DNA of 64,000 nucleotides from DASQZK01 sp963809925. GTDB lineage: Bacteria > Bacteroidota > Bacteroidia > Bacteroidales > GCA-2748055. This document shows, in pieces, positions 18,876 to 28,340 of this stretch; the stretch's first letter is position 1, and each line of letters begins with the position of its first letter. The notes beneath the pieces were generated by a model. That model saw only the letters and a program-made list of their open reading frames with translations. It searched no databases and was not told the origin of the DNA. The translations under genes were made by a program, and so were the position numbers. The DNA lies in NCBI GenBank assembly GCA_963809925.1, contig CAWELH010000003.1, forward strand, positions 248,001-312,000. Reading direction: 5' to 3'.

Positions 18876-19898
18876 TTATTCTGATCCGGATTTTGTTGAC
18901 GGCTGCATCATTTGTTTCGAGCCGATACTCATAAACTGGTAACCCTGTGTACTTATGGATTTGGACTGATCCCTGTTGACTTCATTTACAAGCATGGTTG
19001 TACGTTCCTGTGAATCTTTTTGTTTGGCATCCATCTCCATAACAAAGCCACCGTAGAATCCCATAGAAGATGCTGAGTAGGCATTGGAACTGAACATGTT
19101 TGCCCAAAGTTCAGGGGGAAGTTCATCAGTCATCCACAGCACACCATTTGATGTTTCATCATCGTAGATGTATTCATCGCATTTATAACCTGCTATCCTC
19201 TTGGTGTTCCCGGTCCTTTTCAGGTTTTGGTTGAATTTTGAAAAATCCTCGATCTGGTCATCGGCTTGAGGTTCAGTATAATCGAATTGTTTAAGACTGT
19301 CGGCCAAGCCCTGCCACTCCATAACAATGCCCGTTTTGTCATTGCCTTCCGGGGCCATCATAATCATTTTACCATTTTTATAATCGAAGATCATAAAGGT
19401 TCTGCCCTTTTCAGGCTGGTTGAATTCCATGGCAAAGCCTGTGTTATCCTGGTTTATGTATGTTGTATATTTTATTTCTCCCTCAGATTTACCCTTATCA
19501 TCCCACGACTGAACCGTCATTTTAATATTACCGCTATATTTATAGTTGTCATCAACCTTTACATCGGTCGAGATGCCCATGGATTTCATCATGGCTTTGT
19601 TGGCAGCATTATCAGGCACAGCTGTACTACCTTCAGAGTCGGAGGATGTGGAATCAGTACCGGCATTGTTATCCTTTTTGTCTTTATCATTTCCCCAAAG
19701 CTTATTGAAGGCGTTGTCGACCGCTTTGTCCACTTCGCTGTTGACTTTGTTGTTCACATTCTGGTCGGCCCTGTTCGTTGCACGCTGGCCACTCTGGTTG
19801 GCTTTCCTCTGAAGATATCTGTTTACGCTCTGGGCATAGGAAACCCCCGTAAATAAATATGACAGAATGATCATAATAAGGAAGGATTTGATGTTCAT
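18876..19898 (-). CDS. Secreted DUF4412-type protein
   Basis: 340 residues with a signal peptide (TGVSYAQ). A low-complexity Asn/Asp/Ser/Lys region follows (about residues 35-95), then a beta-rich domain containing FMIFDYKNGKMIMM, KRTGNTKRIAGYKCDEYIYDDE and LWMTDELPPELW, the pattern of the DUF4412 family of Bacteroidota envelope proteins. Function is unknown. It is a single gene facing the 204-bp array, which starts about 80 bp beyond its stop codon. Confidence 0.8.
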   Translation of the reverse strand: MNIKSFLIMIILSYLFTGVSYAQSVNRYLQRKANQSGQRATNRADQNVNNKVNSEVDKAVDNAFNKLWGNDKDKKDNNAGTDSTSSDSEGSTAVPDNAANKAMMKSMGISTDVKVDDNYKYSGNIKMTVQSWDDKGKSEGEIKYTTYINQDNTGFAMEFNQPEKGRTFMIFDYKNGKMIMMAPEGNDKTGIVMEWQGLADSLKQFDYTEPQADDQIEDFSKFNQNLKRTGNTKRIAGYKCDEYIYDDETSNGVLWMTDELPPELWANMFSSNAYSASSMGFYGGFVMEMDAKQKDSQERTTMLVNEVNRDQSKSISTQGYQFMSIGSKQMMQPSTKSGSE

Positions 19899-20386
19899 GG
19901 CTGCTTGTTTATGATTTTAATTAATTTCATTTAAAGGTTTATATATTGAAAACAGGACAAAGGCACATATGTTGACTGTCAGGGTTGATTTTCCGTTTAA
20001 CAGGATCATCACAGTTCAGATTCCGGGATCCTGCTCAGGTTTATTCAAAACTAAAATAAACTATATCACTTCATGATCATCCTTCGCTGACCGCGTGCCA
20101 CCTTAGCGGTGGCGCAAGCTACGGCGGACGCAGTTTGGTGATTTTTGAGTATTTGTGATATACACCGCAATCTAATTGATTGACAATCCATGGTTAAGGC
20201 GCCTCCTGGCCCTTGAACCAACCAAACTCATGGCTATTGTTGGGCAACCGCTCGGTGGTTGTTTGAAAGAAATCGCTGTATTCTAGGACCAGTCAGCCTT
20301 CCAATTGCAACAATTGAAGAGGGTGTTTGATCGAAAGGACATGGCAACAACCTGAAACTTTGCGGCACATTTATAAACATACTCGG
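19899..20386. other. Gene-free stretch with a degenerate copy of the 31-bp repeat
   Basis: About 490 bp without a supported gene. Near 20088-20140 there is a palindromic sequence (GCCACC...TAGCGGTGGC, then GCTACGGCGGACGCAG) related to the 31-bp array at 5626. The rest is not recognised. Confidence 0.5.
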
Positions 20387-20902
20387 TTAAAGCCCACCTC
20401 TCTTCCCCAGAATCTTCCTTCCCCGCGCCCTAAGCCCGGGAGAACTTTTGTCTGCCTGGTCTTCAATCACTTCTCTCAGCTCATTGGCTAGTTCGGGGTA
20501 CTCGGGCAGGTGATTGGCGATGATCTGCATGGCATGAACACGAACGGCAACAGGTTCATCCGTGTCGGCCAGCAAGTTGAAGCACATATCGATCAGGACT
20601 CCCTGGTAATCTTCGGGTATGTTTGTGCGGGAGATGATCTTCAGGATATTCCGTCTGGTCCCTGAATGTGTAAAAGACGGAAGGGCCTCGATGAGGGCGG
20701 GAAGATGTTTTTCGATAAGAGCAGGGTATTTCAGGCAGACCCCGTCGGCTACCCATGAGGCCCGTTGAGGTATGGGGTCAGTGTCAGTGAGGATCAGACG
20801 GATGATCTCGGCAAAATAATCTTCATTGTCCCCCATGCTATGGATGATATAATCCACATTTTTCCGGGACAATTCTGTAAGAAGCTGCTCACGGAAATTC
20901 AT
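20387..20902 (-). CDS. HEAT-repeat-like protein
   Basis: 171 residues made of paired alpha helices with HEAT-like spacing (ASWVADGVCLKYPALIEKHL, DEPVAVRVHAMQIIANHLP). There is no signal peptide and no catalytic motif. Such proteins usually bind other proteins. It lies 30 bp downstream of fumC on the same strand, so it is probably the last gene of the arsC-CAP-fumC transcript. The family assignment is from pattern only. Confidence 0.7.
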   Translation of the reverse strand: MNFREQLLTELSRKNVDYIIHSMGDNEDYFAEIIRLILTDTDPIPQRASWVADGVCLKYPALIEKHLPALIEALPSFTHSGTRRNILKIISRTNIPEDYQGVLIDMCFNLLADTDEPVAVRVHAMQIIANHLPEYPELANELREVIEDQADKSSPGLRARGRKILGKRGGL

Positions 20903-20932
20903 GAACGCCTGAAGTTTTAAGTACTGAAAAGT

Positions 20933-22333
20933 TTATAGTGAACCGGTCATTTTCTTCGGGTCAACCCATTCATCAAATTCTTTTTCAGTGAGATAGCCGA
21001 GTTTAAGCGCGGCTTCCTTTAGGGTTGTGTTGTCTTTATATGCTTTTTTGGCGATCTCCGCTGCCTTTTCGTAGCCAATATGCGTATTCAACGCGGTGAC
21101 CAGCATCAGTGAATTGTCGAGGTTTTTCTTTAGGTTGCTGGTATTGGGTTCAATACCGGAAACGCAGTGTTCCTCGAAAGAAACACAGGCGTCCCCAAGA
21201 AGCCTGGCTGATTCAAGGAAGTTGCGGATCATCATGGGTTTGAATACATTCAGTTCGAAATGGCCGTTGCTGCCGCCTATATTAATTGCAACATCGTTAC
21301 CCATCACCTGGGCGCAAACCATAGTTATGGCTTCGGTTTGTGTGGGGTTTACTTTCCCCGGCATGATGGATGAACCCGGTTCATTGGCGGGAATGATGAT
21401 CTCACCGATGCCGCTGCGCGGACCGGATGACAGGACCCTGATATCGTTGGCGATTTTCATGATACTCACAGCAATAGTTTTCAGGGCACCTGAAGATTCG
21501 ACAATGGCGTCATGTGCGGCGAGCGATTCAAATTTATTTTCAGCCGTTCTGAAAGGCAGGCCTGTCAATTGAGCAATTTTTTGGGCAACCAGCACATCAT
21601 ATCCCTTAGGAGTATTGATCCCGGTTCCCACTGCAGTTCCTCCAAGTGCAATCTCTCCCAGATGGTCAAGGGTATTTCTGAGGGCTTTCAGGCCATGGTC
21701 GAGCTGGGAAGCATATCCTGAAAACTCCTGACCGAGGGTCAAAGGTGTGGCATCCATCCAGTGTGTTCGTCCGATTTTTACAATGTCTTTATACATATCA
21801 GATTTCTTTCTCAGACTGTCTCTGAGTTTTTCAATCCCCGGAATGGTTACCCCTGTCAGCATGGTATACGCTGCGATATGCATAGCTGTGGGGAAGGTGT
21901 CGTTGGAAGATTGGGATTTGTTGACGTCATCGTTCGGGTGGATCAGATTTTTGCCCTCACCCAATATGTTTCCTGCAAGTACATGCGCTCTGTTGGCAAT
22001 CACTTCATTGACATTCATGTTCGACTGGGTGCCGGAGCCGGTTTGCCAGACGACCAGTGGAAATTCATCGTCGAGCTTCCCTTCGTTGATCTCATCACAA
22101 ACCCTGGCGATAAGGCGGGCTTTTTCTTCATCCAGAACGCCAAGTTCCCTGTTCGCCATGGCAGCGGCTTTTTTAAGAAAGGCAAATGCCCTGATGATCT
22201 CAAGCGGCATATGCCCGTCTCCGATTTTAAAATTGTCTTTCGAACGCTGTGTTTGTGCGCCCCAGTATTTTTCGGCCGGAACTTCAACCGGTCCCATTGT
22301 GTCTTTTTCAATCCGTACTTGCATGATTTTCAT
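20933..22333 (-). CDS. fumC: Fumarate hydratase, class II
   Basis: 466 residues. It hydrates fumarate to malate in the citric acid cycle or its reductive branch, as a cytoplasmic homotetramer without an iron-sulfur cluster. The signature GSSIMPGKVNPTQTEA is at about residues 318-333, with TGSGTQSNMNVNEVIANRA and GRTHWMDATPLTLGQEF further upstream, all typical of FumC; aspartase is less likely. The ATG at 22333 overlaps the CAP gene stop codon (ATGA); ATG 22324 is also possible. Confidence 0.96.
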   Translation of the reverse strand: MKIMQVRIEKDTMGPVEVPAEKYWGAQTQRSKDNFKIGDGHMPLEIIRAFAFLKKAAAMANRELGVLDEEKARLIARVCDEINEGKLDDEFPLVVWQTGSGTQSNMNVNEVIANRAHVLAGNILGEGKNLIHPNDDVNKSQSSNDTFPTAMHIAAYTMLTGVTIPGIEKLRDSLRKKSDMYKDIVKIGRTHWMDATPLTLGQEFSGYASQLDHGLKALRNTLDHLGEIALGGTAVGTGINTPKGYDVLVAQKIAQLTGLPFRTAENKFESLAAHDAIVESSGALKTIAVSIMKIANDIRVLSSGPRSGIGEIIIPANEPGSSIMPGKVNPTQTEAITMVCAQVMGNDVAINIGGSNGHFELNVFKPMMIRNFLESARLLGDACVSFEEHCVSGIEPNTSNLKKNLDNSLMLVTALNTHIGYEKAAEIAKKAYKDNTTLKEAALKLGYLTEKEFDEWVDPKKMTGSL

Positions 22334-22827
22334 TTTTTATCCGGGATGTTCAGAAACAAATGTGCCACATATGCAGTACCTGCATCATCGTAGGAAACGC
22401 CGACACCAGATTGGGTATAGGCTTTTTTTATGATATCTGCTGTCACAGTGTCAGCGATCATATAGCTTACAATTGAATCCGCATTGGCATAGGGACTCAT
22501 GAGTACTACCCAGCCTTCCGTTGTACCACCGATCTTATCTTTGATATCCGTAAAAAGTTCGTCAATACCGTTACCGCCCACAGGAATGCTTCCGTTAGCC
22601 ATTCTGTCGCTGTGGATCTTGGCTTCCTCAAACATGATTGGCTGAAGAACAAGTTTATTCAAACCCAGTGATTCCCTGTAATCATTAATCCGGTTATGGA
22701 TTTGTGTTTCCAGCGCCGAAATCTGGTGAAATCCGCCATCTTCTTTTTTACATGAAACGGCGATGAGCAGTACGAAGAATAACCAGGTAAGGGTTTTTTG
22801 TCTCAAGGGAGTTTTCATAATTGTCAT
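22330..22827 (-). CDS. CAP-domain (SCP/PR1-like) lipoprotein
   Basis: 165 residues with a lipoprotein signal (LLIAVSCKKE; Cys about residue 26) and a CAP-superfamily domain: IHNRINDYRESLGLNKLVLQ, then AKIHSDRMANGS, then a C-terminal GVGVSYDDAGTAYVAHLFL strand pair. Members are secreted or envelope proteins of varied, often unknown function. It lies 2 bp after the arsC-like gene and overlaps fumC by 4 bp, so the three are one transcript. Confidence 0.82.
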   Translation of the reverse strand: MTIMKTPLRQKTLTWLFFVLLIAVSCKKEDGGFHQISALETQIHNRINDYRESLGLNKLVLQPIMFEEAKIHSDRMANGSIPVGGNGIDELFTDIKDKIGGTTEGWVVLMSPYANADSIVSYMIADTVTADIIKKAYTQSGVGVSYDDAGTAYVAHLFLNIPDKK

Positions 22828-22829
22828 CT

Positions 22830-23177
22830 TTAGGTAAGTAAATGATCAAGCGCTTCCGGGGGGTCCCCGATAGCCGCCTTATGTTTACCTACTACGACCG
22901 GTCTTCTGATAAGTTTCGGATTTTCTGCCAGTATATTGATCCATTCTTCATCGGTGAATAGTTTTCCTTTTAAATCTTTCTTGTATAGATCTTCCTGCTT
23001 CCTTAATAGTTCTTCCGGCCTGACGTTCAATTTTAGCAGTATTTCCTTCAGTTCCCCGGTGCTGATACCTTTCTTCATATAATCGATCAGTTCAAAATCA
23101 TTCGTCCGTTCACTGAGGTATTGGAGACCTGCCCTGCTTTTACGACATCGGGGGTTGTGATATATTTTGAGGCTCAT
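22830..23177 (-). CDS. ArsC/Spx-family reductase-like protein
   Basis: 115 residues with the ArsC-family thioredoxin fold. The active-site loop is NPRCRKSR (Cys11, CxxS), followed by the helical insert and RRPVVVGKHKAAIGDPPE. In glutaredoxin-type arsenate reductases the Cys attacks arsenate and Arg residues in the RRP region bind it, consistent with the sequence. No arsenic resistance genes are nearby, so a general redox or regulatory role is as likely. It is first in an operon with the CAP gene and fumC. Confidence 0.82.
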   Translation of the reverse strand: MSLKIYHNPRCRKSRAGLQYLSERTNDFELIDYMKKGISTGELKEILLKLNVRPEELLRKQEDLYKKDLKGKLFTDEEWINILAENPKLIRRPVVVGKHKAAIGDPPEALDHLLT

Positions 23178-23461
23178 AACTTCGGAATCATTTTTTTACG
23201 TCATCAAAATTACCAAAAAAACCTATTTTCCTCAAGATATATTAACTTTGTCAGTTGTTGCGGGGGATTTTTCCGATGTCCTTTATGTCCTGATGCTCTT
23301 TCTATCAATGGGATCGGGCAACGGGGAAAAAAAATTGCCGAATAATACTTTTTAAGTAACAGAAAACACGTTTTTCCGTTACATAAACGAGTTTGTCCGG
23401 TCCCGCTCAGGACAGACGGAAATTTACCAATTACCAGCTCAACGAAACAAATTAACCTTTC

Positions 23462-24679
23462 ATGAAAAAAAGCATTATTGTATTCATTGCCCTGGTGGGC
23501 GGAGCTGTTCTTGTCTTTGCTGTAGTATACCTGCTCAGGTTTATCCTGCCTGCGAAACTTATCAGCGGAGGTTTTGAGACTGCTCTGGTTGACCGTGGCC
23601 AGGTTATAAAGACAGTTCCTGCTGAAGGTGTGGTGGAATCGGAAAATGAAGTGCTAATGCACAGCCCGACATCCAGCGTGATCGAACGAATTCTGAACAG
23701 CCCGGGAAGCCATGTAAAAAAGGGAGAGGTCATTCTTACCATCGACCAGCAGCCGGTGAAAGATCAGATAGAGAAAATTGAAGACCAGCTCGAGGTAAAA
23801 CGTAATACGCTCCACAAAAACAGGCTAAATGCCCGGAGTACGCGTCTTGACCTTGATTATAATGTGGAAATGAAAAAACTGAAAATCGCCTCAATCAATA
23901 CGGAACTGGCAGATCAGGAGCAACTGCTCGAGGTAGGTGGTATTTCCCCGGCTAAATTTGATCAGACAAAGCAGGAATTGGTGTTTGCACAGAAGGAACT
24001 TGAGATGATCCAGCAGAAAAATTCTATCCGGCTCAAACAACTCGAGGCTGATGAACAGGGCCTTCAACTTGAGATCGAGATCCAGGAGAAGGAGCTGGAG
24101 GATATAAAGGAAGTGCTTCAGAAGATGATGGTACGCGCACCGTCTTCAGGAATTATTCTTAATATTTATGGAAAGGAGGGAGAGAAGGTGGATCCGGGGA
24201 AAATTATTGTCAGGTTGTCTGACCTTTCTTCTTTTAAAATCAGCGGCTCCATCGACGACAATTATGCCGAAATCGTTAAGACCGGTCGTCAGGTTTTTGC
24301 CATTGTTGACGGTGAGAAGCTTCCGGGACAGATTGGTATTGTCAGACCTGTGGTTGAAAATAATAAAATCAATTTCGATGTATTTCTGAAACAGAACAGC
24401 CATCCGAAGCTGCTGCCCAATATGAAGGTTGATCTGCTGGTAATAAAACAGGAAGCTGACAGTGTGCTGAGAATCAGAAAAGGCCCTGCCTTCAATGAAA
24501 ATCAGGTACAGGATATGTTTGTGATAAGAGGTGATAAAGCCATAAGGCGGGAAGTACACACCAGACTGAAGGGCATGGATTATATCGAAATCGAATCGGG
24601 AGTTCAGGAGGGCGACAAACTTATAACTTCAGACGTGTCGGCAATCCGGCATCTTAAAGAAGTGGAAATCGAACGGTAA
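23462..24679 (+). CDS. HlyD/RND-type membrane fusion protein
   Basis: 405 residues. An N-terminal membrane anchor (about residues 4-30) is followed by a biotinyl-lipoyl-like half (GSHVKKGEVILTIDQQPV), a long coiled coil (about residues 105-220), the second lipoyl half (VRAPSSGIILNIYGKEGEKVDPG) and beta-barrel domains. It should bridge an inner-membrane pump to a TolC channel in the periplasm. The tolC-like gene follows 85 bp later. No pump gene is adjacent. A TAACTTTG box at 23243-23250 lies about 210 bp upstream, without a matching TTTG. Confidence 0.88.
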   Translation: MKKSIIVFIALVGGAVLVFAVVYLLRFILPAKLISGGFETALVDRGQVIKTVPAEGVVESENEVLMHSPTSSVIERILNSPGSHVKKGEVILTIDQQPVKDQIEKIEDQLEVKRNTLHKNRLNARSTRLDLDYNVEMKKLKIASINTELADQEQLLEVGGISPAKFDQTKQELVFAQKELEMIQQKNSIRLKQLEADEQGLQLEIEIQEKELEDIKEVLQKMMVRAPSSGIILNIYGKEGEKVDPGKIIVRLSDLSSFKISGSIDDNYAEIVKTGRQVFAIVDGEKLPGQIGIVRPVVENNKINFDVFLKQNSHPKLLPNMKVDLLVIKQEADSVLRIRKGPAFNENQVQDMFVIRGDKAIRREVHTRLKGMDYIEIESGVQEGDKLITSDVSAIRHLKEVEIER

Positions 24680-24764
24680 TCTCACAGCATTCATCATTAT
24701 CTAAGGTGAATGACCATGTTTTAATATCCGGAGAAGTACGGGAATATTGAAAAACAAAAACAAA

Positions 24765-26261
24765 ATGAAGGGCTTTGGTATTTTCATCATAACACTACTG
24801 TTATTGTATGTGTGTGAATATCATGCTTCCGGGCAGGATGAAAAAATAGTTCCTGTCAGGACGCTGACGTTACAACAGGTTGTGGATATGGCTATAACGC
24901 AGTCCTCAGACATTAAATACGCCCAGAACAGAAATGTAAACTATTTTTGGAGATGGAAAAATTTTCAAAGCCGTTTCAGACCCAGCCTTACACTAAATGG
25001 TGACCTGCCCGATTACAATAATTCGACGGAAGCGGTGACCCAGCCTGACGGAAGTATTGATTTCCACCAGATTTCCAATGCTCAGACTTCTGCCAGGGTT
25101 TCACTCAACCAGTCTATTCCCCAGCTTGGGACGTATGTGTATGCTGCATCATCCGTTTTCCGGGTACAGGATTTCAATCTGAACACGGTAGACTGGTCGG
25201 GTAGCCCCTTCCTATTAGGTTTCACCCAACCCATCTTCTCCTATAACTGGATGAAATGGTCCAAAAAAACCGAGCCCCTCATTTATGAGGAGGCCAACAA
25301 AGATTATGTTGAGTCCGTTGAAGAGATCTCCCTTAATGCAACGCGGAGGTTTTTCAACTACCTGAAGATACAGACCAACTTCAACCTCGCGGAGAGTAAC
25401 CTGAAAAACAGCAAGGTAAATTTGAAGATTGCCGAAGAGAAGAAAAAGCTCGGGAAGATTTCGGATAACGATTTTTCCAGGATCAGACTGTCTGTGCTCA
25501 ATGCACAGAAGTCACTCAATAAGGCAAGTATGGACCTGCGAAATGCAGATTTTGAACTGAAATCTTATACCGGCCTGGATCAGGATGAGAAGATCAGCCT
25601 TTTGATGCCGCTTGAAATGGTATTTTTTGACATTGACCCGGTGAAGGCTCTTTCTGAAGCTAAGGCAAACCGGAAGGAAACCCCCCAATATGAACGTCGT
25701 AAAATTGATGCAGATCGTCAACTGACACAGGCAAGGAGAAACAGCGGTTTACAGGCTACACTCAATGGGAGGTATGGTGTGTCGAATAGTGCCGGGACCT
25801 TTTACAATGTATATCAGAATCCGGAAAAAGAGCGTGTACTGAAGCTAACCGTCAGTGTCCCGATTCTTGACTGGGGCAGATCGGCCTCTGAGATTAAGCT
25901 GGCCGAATCACAACGCGATCTTGTAATGTTCGATGTTCAGAAAGACGAAAGGGATTTCGAGCGTCAAGTCGTCGTTCAGGTTGAACAATTCAGTCTTTTA
26001 AAAGACCAGATGGTCACGGCACGGGAAGCGGATAAGGTGGCGGAAAACGGTTACCAGATCGCCCTTAAGAAATTCCAGAATGGCGAGATCAGTATTACCG
26101 ACCTGAATATTTCACTCTCCGAACGTGAATCGGCGAAACGTGATTATATCGATTCCCTTCGGGAGTACTGGGTAGCATTTTATAACCTGAGGATACTGAC
26201 CTTGTATGATTTTCAGTTCGACCAAAAAATCTCCTATTCGAACCCTATGCTGGATGAATGA
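24765..26261 (+). CDS. TolC-family outer-membrane efflux protein
   Basis: 498 residues from the ATG at 24765 (the longer frame uses TTG at 24747). A signal peptide ends near HASGQ. Two internally repeated outer-membrane efflux (OEP) domains follow, with the characteristic long amphipathic helices (for example VNLKIAEEKKKLGKISDNDF and ALKKFQNGEISITDLNISLS) and a VPILDWGR beta-hairpin segment. It forms the outer-membrane channel for the adaptor encoded just upstream. The gene ends the unit; the next gene is convergent. Confidence 0.9.
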   Translation: MKGFGIFIITLLLLYVCEYHASGQDEKIVPVRTLTLQQVVDMAITQSSDIKYAQNRNVNYFWRWKNFQSRFRPSLTLNGDLPDYNNSTEAVTQPDGSIDFHQISNAQTSARVSLNQSIPQLGTYVYAASSVFRVQDFNLNTVDWSGSPFLLGFTQPIFSYNWMKWSKKTEPLIYEEANKDYVESVEEISLNATRRFFNYLKIQTNFNLAESNLKNSKVNLKIAEEKKKLGKISDNDFSRIRLSVLNAQKSLNKASMDLRNADFELKSYTGLDQDEKISLLMPLEMVFFDIDPVKALSEAKANRKETPQYERRKIDADRQLTQARRNSGLQATLNGRYGVSNSAGTFYNVYQNPEKERVLKLTVSVPILDWGRSASEIKLAESQRDLVMFDVQKDERDFERQVVVQVEQFSLLKDQMVTAREADKVAENGYQIALKKFQNGEISITDLNISLSERESAKRDYIDSLREYWVAFYNLRILTLYDFQFDQKISYSNPMLDE

Positions 26262-26636
26262 TATCCAATTGATATGTAATGACTTGTAGCGATGTTCATC
26301 GTAGGTAAGGGCTTTTTAATGGATAGCTACTGTATAGCGACGCTACTGATGGGATTTCAACGGTCATCAATCTAACTATAGCTCCCTTTTGAGATTTTAT
26401 ATGACCTTCGATACAGCCTGTCTCATTTACAAACTCCAACCACTACTCCACGTCGCGCACTCTACGAAGCGCCGTTTTACACCGGCCTTTCATTTGCTAT
26501 CGCTCCATGCTACCTGCGGAAGCAAGACTTATTTAACCACAAAATTTTTCACAGGCTCCCATTCTCCCTAACTCCCTAACTCCCTAACTCCCTAACTTCA
26601 TCACTCCATCACCTCATCACTTCCTCAATCACTTCC
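26262..26636. other. Convergent spacer between the tolC-like gene and prfB
   Basis: 375 bp without a gene. The last 70 bp is octanucleotide microsatellite; the rest shows no feature I recognise. Confidence 0.6.
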
Positions 26637-26640
26637 TCAA
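26571..26640 (+). repeat. Octanucleotide microsatellite next to prfB
   Basis: Tandem ACTCCCTA units pass into related TCACTCCA/TCACTTCC units and run up to the prfB stop codon. The family is shared with 4031-4066, 41586-41619 and 51450-51535. Confidence 0.75.
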
Positions 26641-27723
26641 TCGCTGTACTCCATCAAATACGCCTTAATAAAGGGATTGATATTCCCATCCAGAACGTCC
26701 TGAACGTTGCCGGTTTCGAGATTGGTACGCAGGTCTTTGACCAGCTTATAAGGATGCAATACATAATTTCTGATCTGGGAACCCCATTCGATTTTTTTCT
26801 TTTTGCTTTCGATCACAGCCTGTTTTTCCATTTTCTTGCGCAATTCGAGCTCGTAGAGGTGTGATTTCAGGATCCGCATGGCGTTTTCACGGTTCTTGAG
26901 CTGAGAGCGTGTCTCTGTATTGTCGACCGTGATCCCGGTAGGAAGGTGTTTCACCCTTACCCCGGTTTCCACCTTGTTCACATTCTGTCCGCCGGCACCA
27001 CCTGAACGGAAAGTATCCCATTCCAGATCGGAGGGATTGATGATGATCTCAATGTCATCATCCACCACAGGCGAGACGAATACGGATGCAAATGAGGTAT
27101 GACGTCGTGCGTTTGAATCGAAGGGAGAAATCCTGACCAGCCTGTGTACGCCTGATTCTGATTTCAGGTAGCCGTAAGCATAATCGCCTGTGAATTCAAG
27201 TGTTACAGACTTTATCCCGGCTTCTTCACCTGACTGAAGGCTGATCTCTTTGACCTTGTAATCGTTTCGCTCACCGTACCTGATGTACATACGCATGAGC
27301 ATCTCGGCCCAGTCCTGCGACTCTGTTCCGCCAGCGCCTGCATTGATTTTAAGGATGGCGCCGAGAGGGTCCTCCTCCTTACTGAGCATATTCCTGAATT
27401 CGAGATTTTCGATGCTCCGGACAGCCTTCTGGTATTGATTGCTCACCTCCTCTTCCAACGATACATCATCATCGAAAAAGTCCATGAGGACCTGCAGATC
27501 TTCAAGGTCTGTTTTTACCTTTTGGTAGGATCCTGTCCAGCTTTTCAGCTGAGAGATATATTTCAGTTTTTTTTCGGCTTCCTTTGGGTCGTCCCAAAAA
27601 TTGGGCTGCCGGGTGATAACTTCCTCCTCTTTTATCTTATTTAACTTGTTATCGATGTCAAAGATGCCTCCTCAGCGCATCCTGGCGCTTAACAAGTTCT
27701 TTTACATGGTCGGAAGTGATCAT
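26637..27723 (-). CDS. prfB: Peptide chain release factor 2, with programmed +1 frameshift
   Basis: RF2 terminates translation at UGA and UAA. The gene is read in two frames. Codons from ATG 27723 give MITSDHVKELVKRQDALRRH, then CTT and an in-frame TGA (27658-27660). A +1 slip on CTT-TGA-C continues as LDIDNK into the main frame, giving about 361 residues, close to the usual 365. The main frame holds the RF2 anticodon-like tripeptide SPF (VRISPFDS) and the catalytic GGQ (RSGGAGGQNVN). An annotation starting at 27485 would lose the first ~80 residues. Confidence 0.96.
27657..27672 (-). promoter_or_regulatory. prfB: prfB autoregulatory +1 frameshift site
   Basis: On the minus strand the order is AGGAGG, three bases, CTT, TGA, C: the same spacing as the classical RF2 site. 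The internal Shine-Dalgarno-like AGGAGG promotes slippage when RF2 is scarce and UGA is read slowly. Here it is preserved despite the weak use of Shine-Dalgarno sequences elsewhere in the window. Confidence 0.93.
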
Positions 27724-27848
27724 ATCGTTACGTTTTTGGTTTGGGAAACAAAAGTAATAAAATTCATTGGATGTATGCGGTTCCGCTTCATAAAGAGAGT
27801 AACGGATTTCTGCAGATGAAGTTCAAAACAGACTGTGTCGCTGTTTCG

Positions 27849-28340
27849 TCAGAGGTCACCGTCTCCTACTTTGAGGATCTCCGAAAGCAGATCATACACA
27901 AGGCCCTGCTCAAAGCCGCGCCCGGCAGCAAAATGGAATAGCCGGGCTTTTCGTTTGTATACATCCACATCTTTTATAGTACGGTTTTTCTTGATCAGCT
28001 CATCTTTCAGGACCTCGAGGTATTCATCCTCACCGATTGCGGCAAGAGCTTCTGTGACAATGAGCGGGTCGATTCGCTTATACTGCAGTGAATTCCGAAT
28101 CTTTACCTTTCCCCAGTGATTCAGTCTGAATTTATCATTTACAAAAAATCCGGTGTACCTTTCATCATCAATAAAACGATCCTCCTTAAGTTTTGCTGTC
28201 ACCCATTCCGTATCTTCACCAGACAGACCCATATCCTTCAATTTTTCACGGACATCATGGCTGCATTTTTCCCTCGTTGAGCAAAGATGCTGCATTTTCA
28301 CCAGGGCATCCTTCTTGTCGTTATGTTCCCGATTTTTCAT
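27849..28340 (-). CDS. recX: Regulatory protein RecX
   Basis: 163 residues, nearly all helical, with the RecX three-helix repeats: STREKCSHDVREKLKDMGLSGEDTEWVTAKLKEDRFIDDERY, the FRLNHWGKVKIRNSL segment and a C-terminal ARLFHFAAGRGFEQGLVYDLL. RecX modulates RecA filaments. The ATG overlaps the prmC stop codon by 4 bp, so the two are coupled. No recA is in the window. Confidence 0.88.
   Translation of the reverse strand: MKNREHNDKKDALVKMQHLCSTREKCSHDVREKLKDMGLSGEDTEWVTAKLKEDRFIDDERYTGFFVNDKFRLNHWGKVKIRNSLQYKRIDPLIVTEALAAIGEDEYLEVLKDELIKKNRTIKDVDVYKRKARLFHFAAGRGFEQGLVYDLLSEILKVGDGDL

Noticed and set aside
21747..22433. 228-codon open frame on the plus strand
   Set aside because: Antisense to fumC, which is certain.
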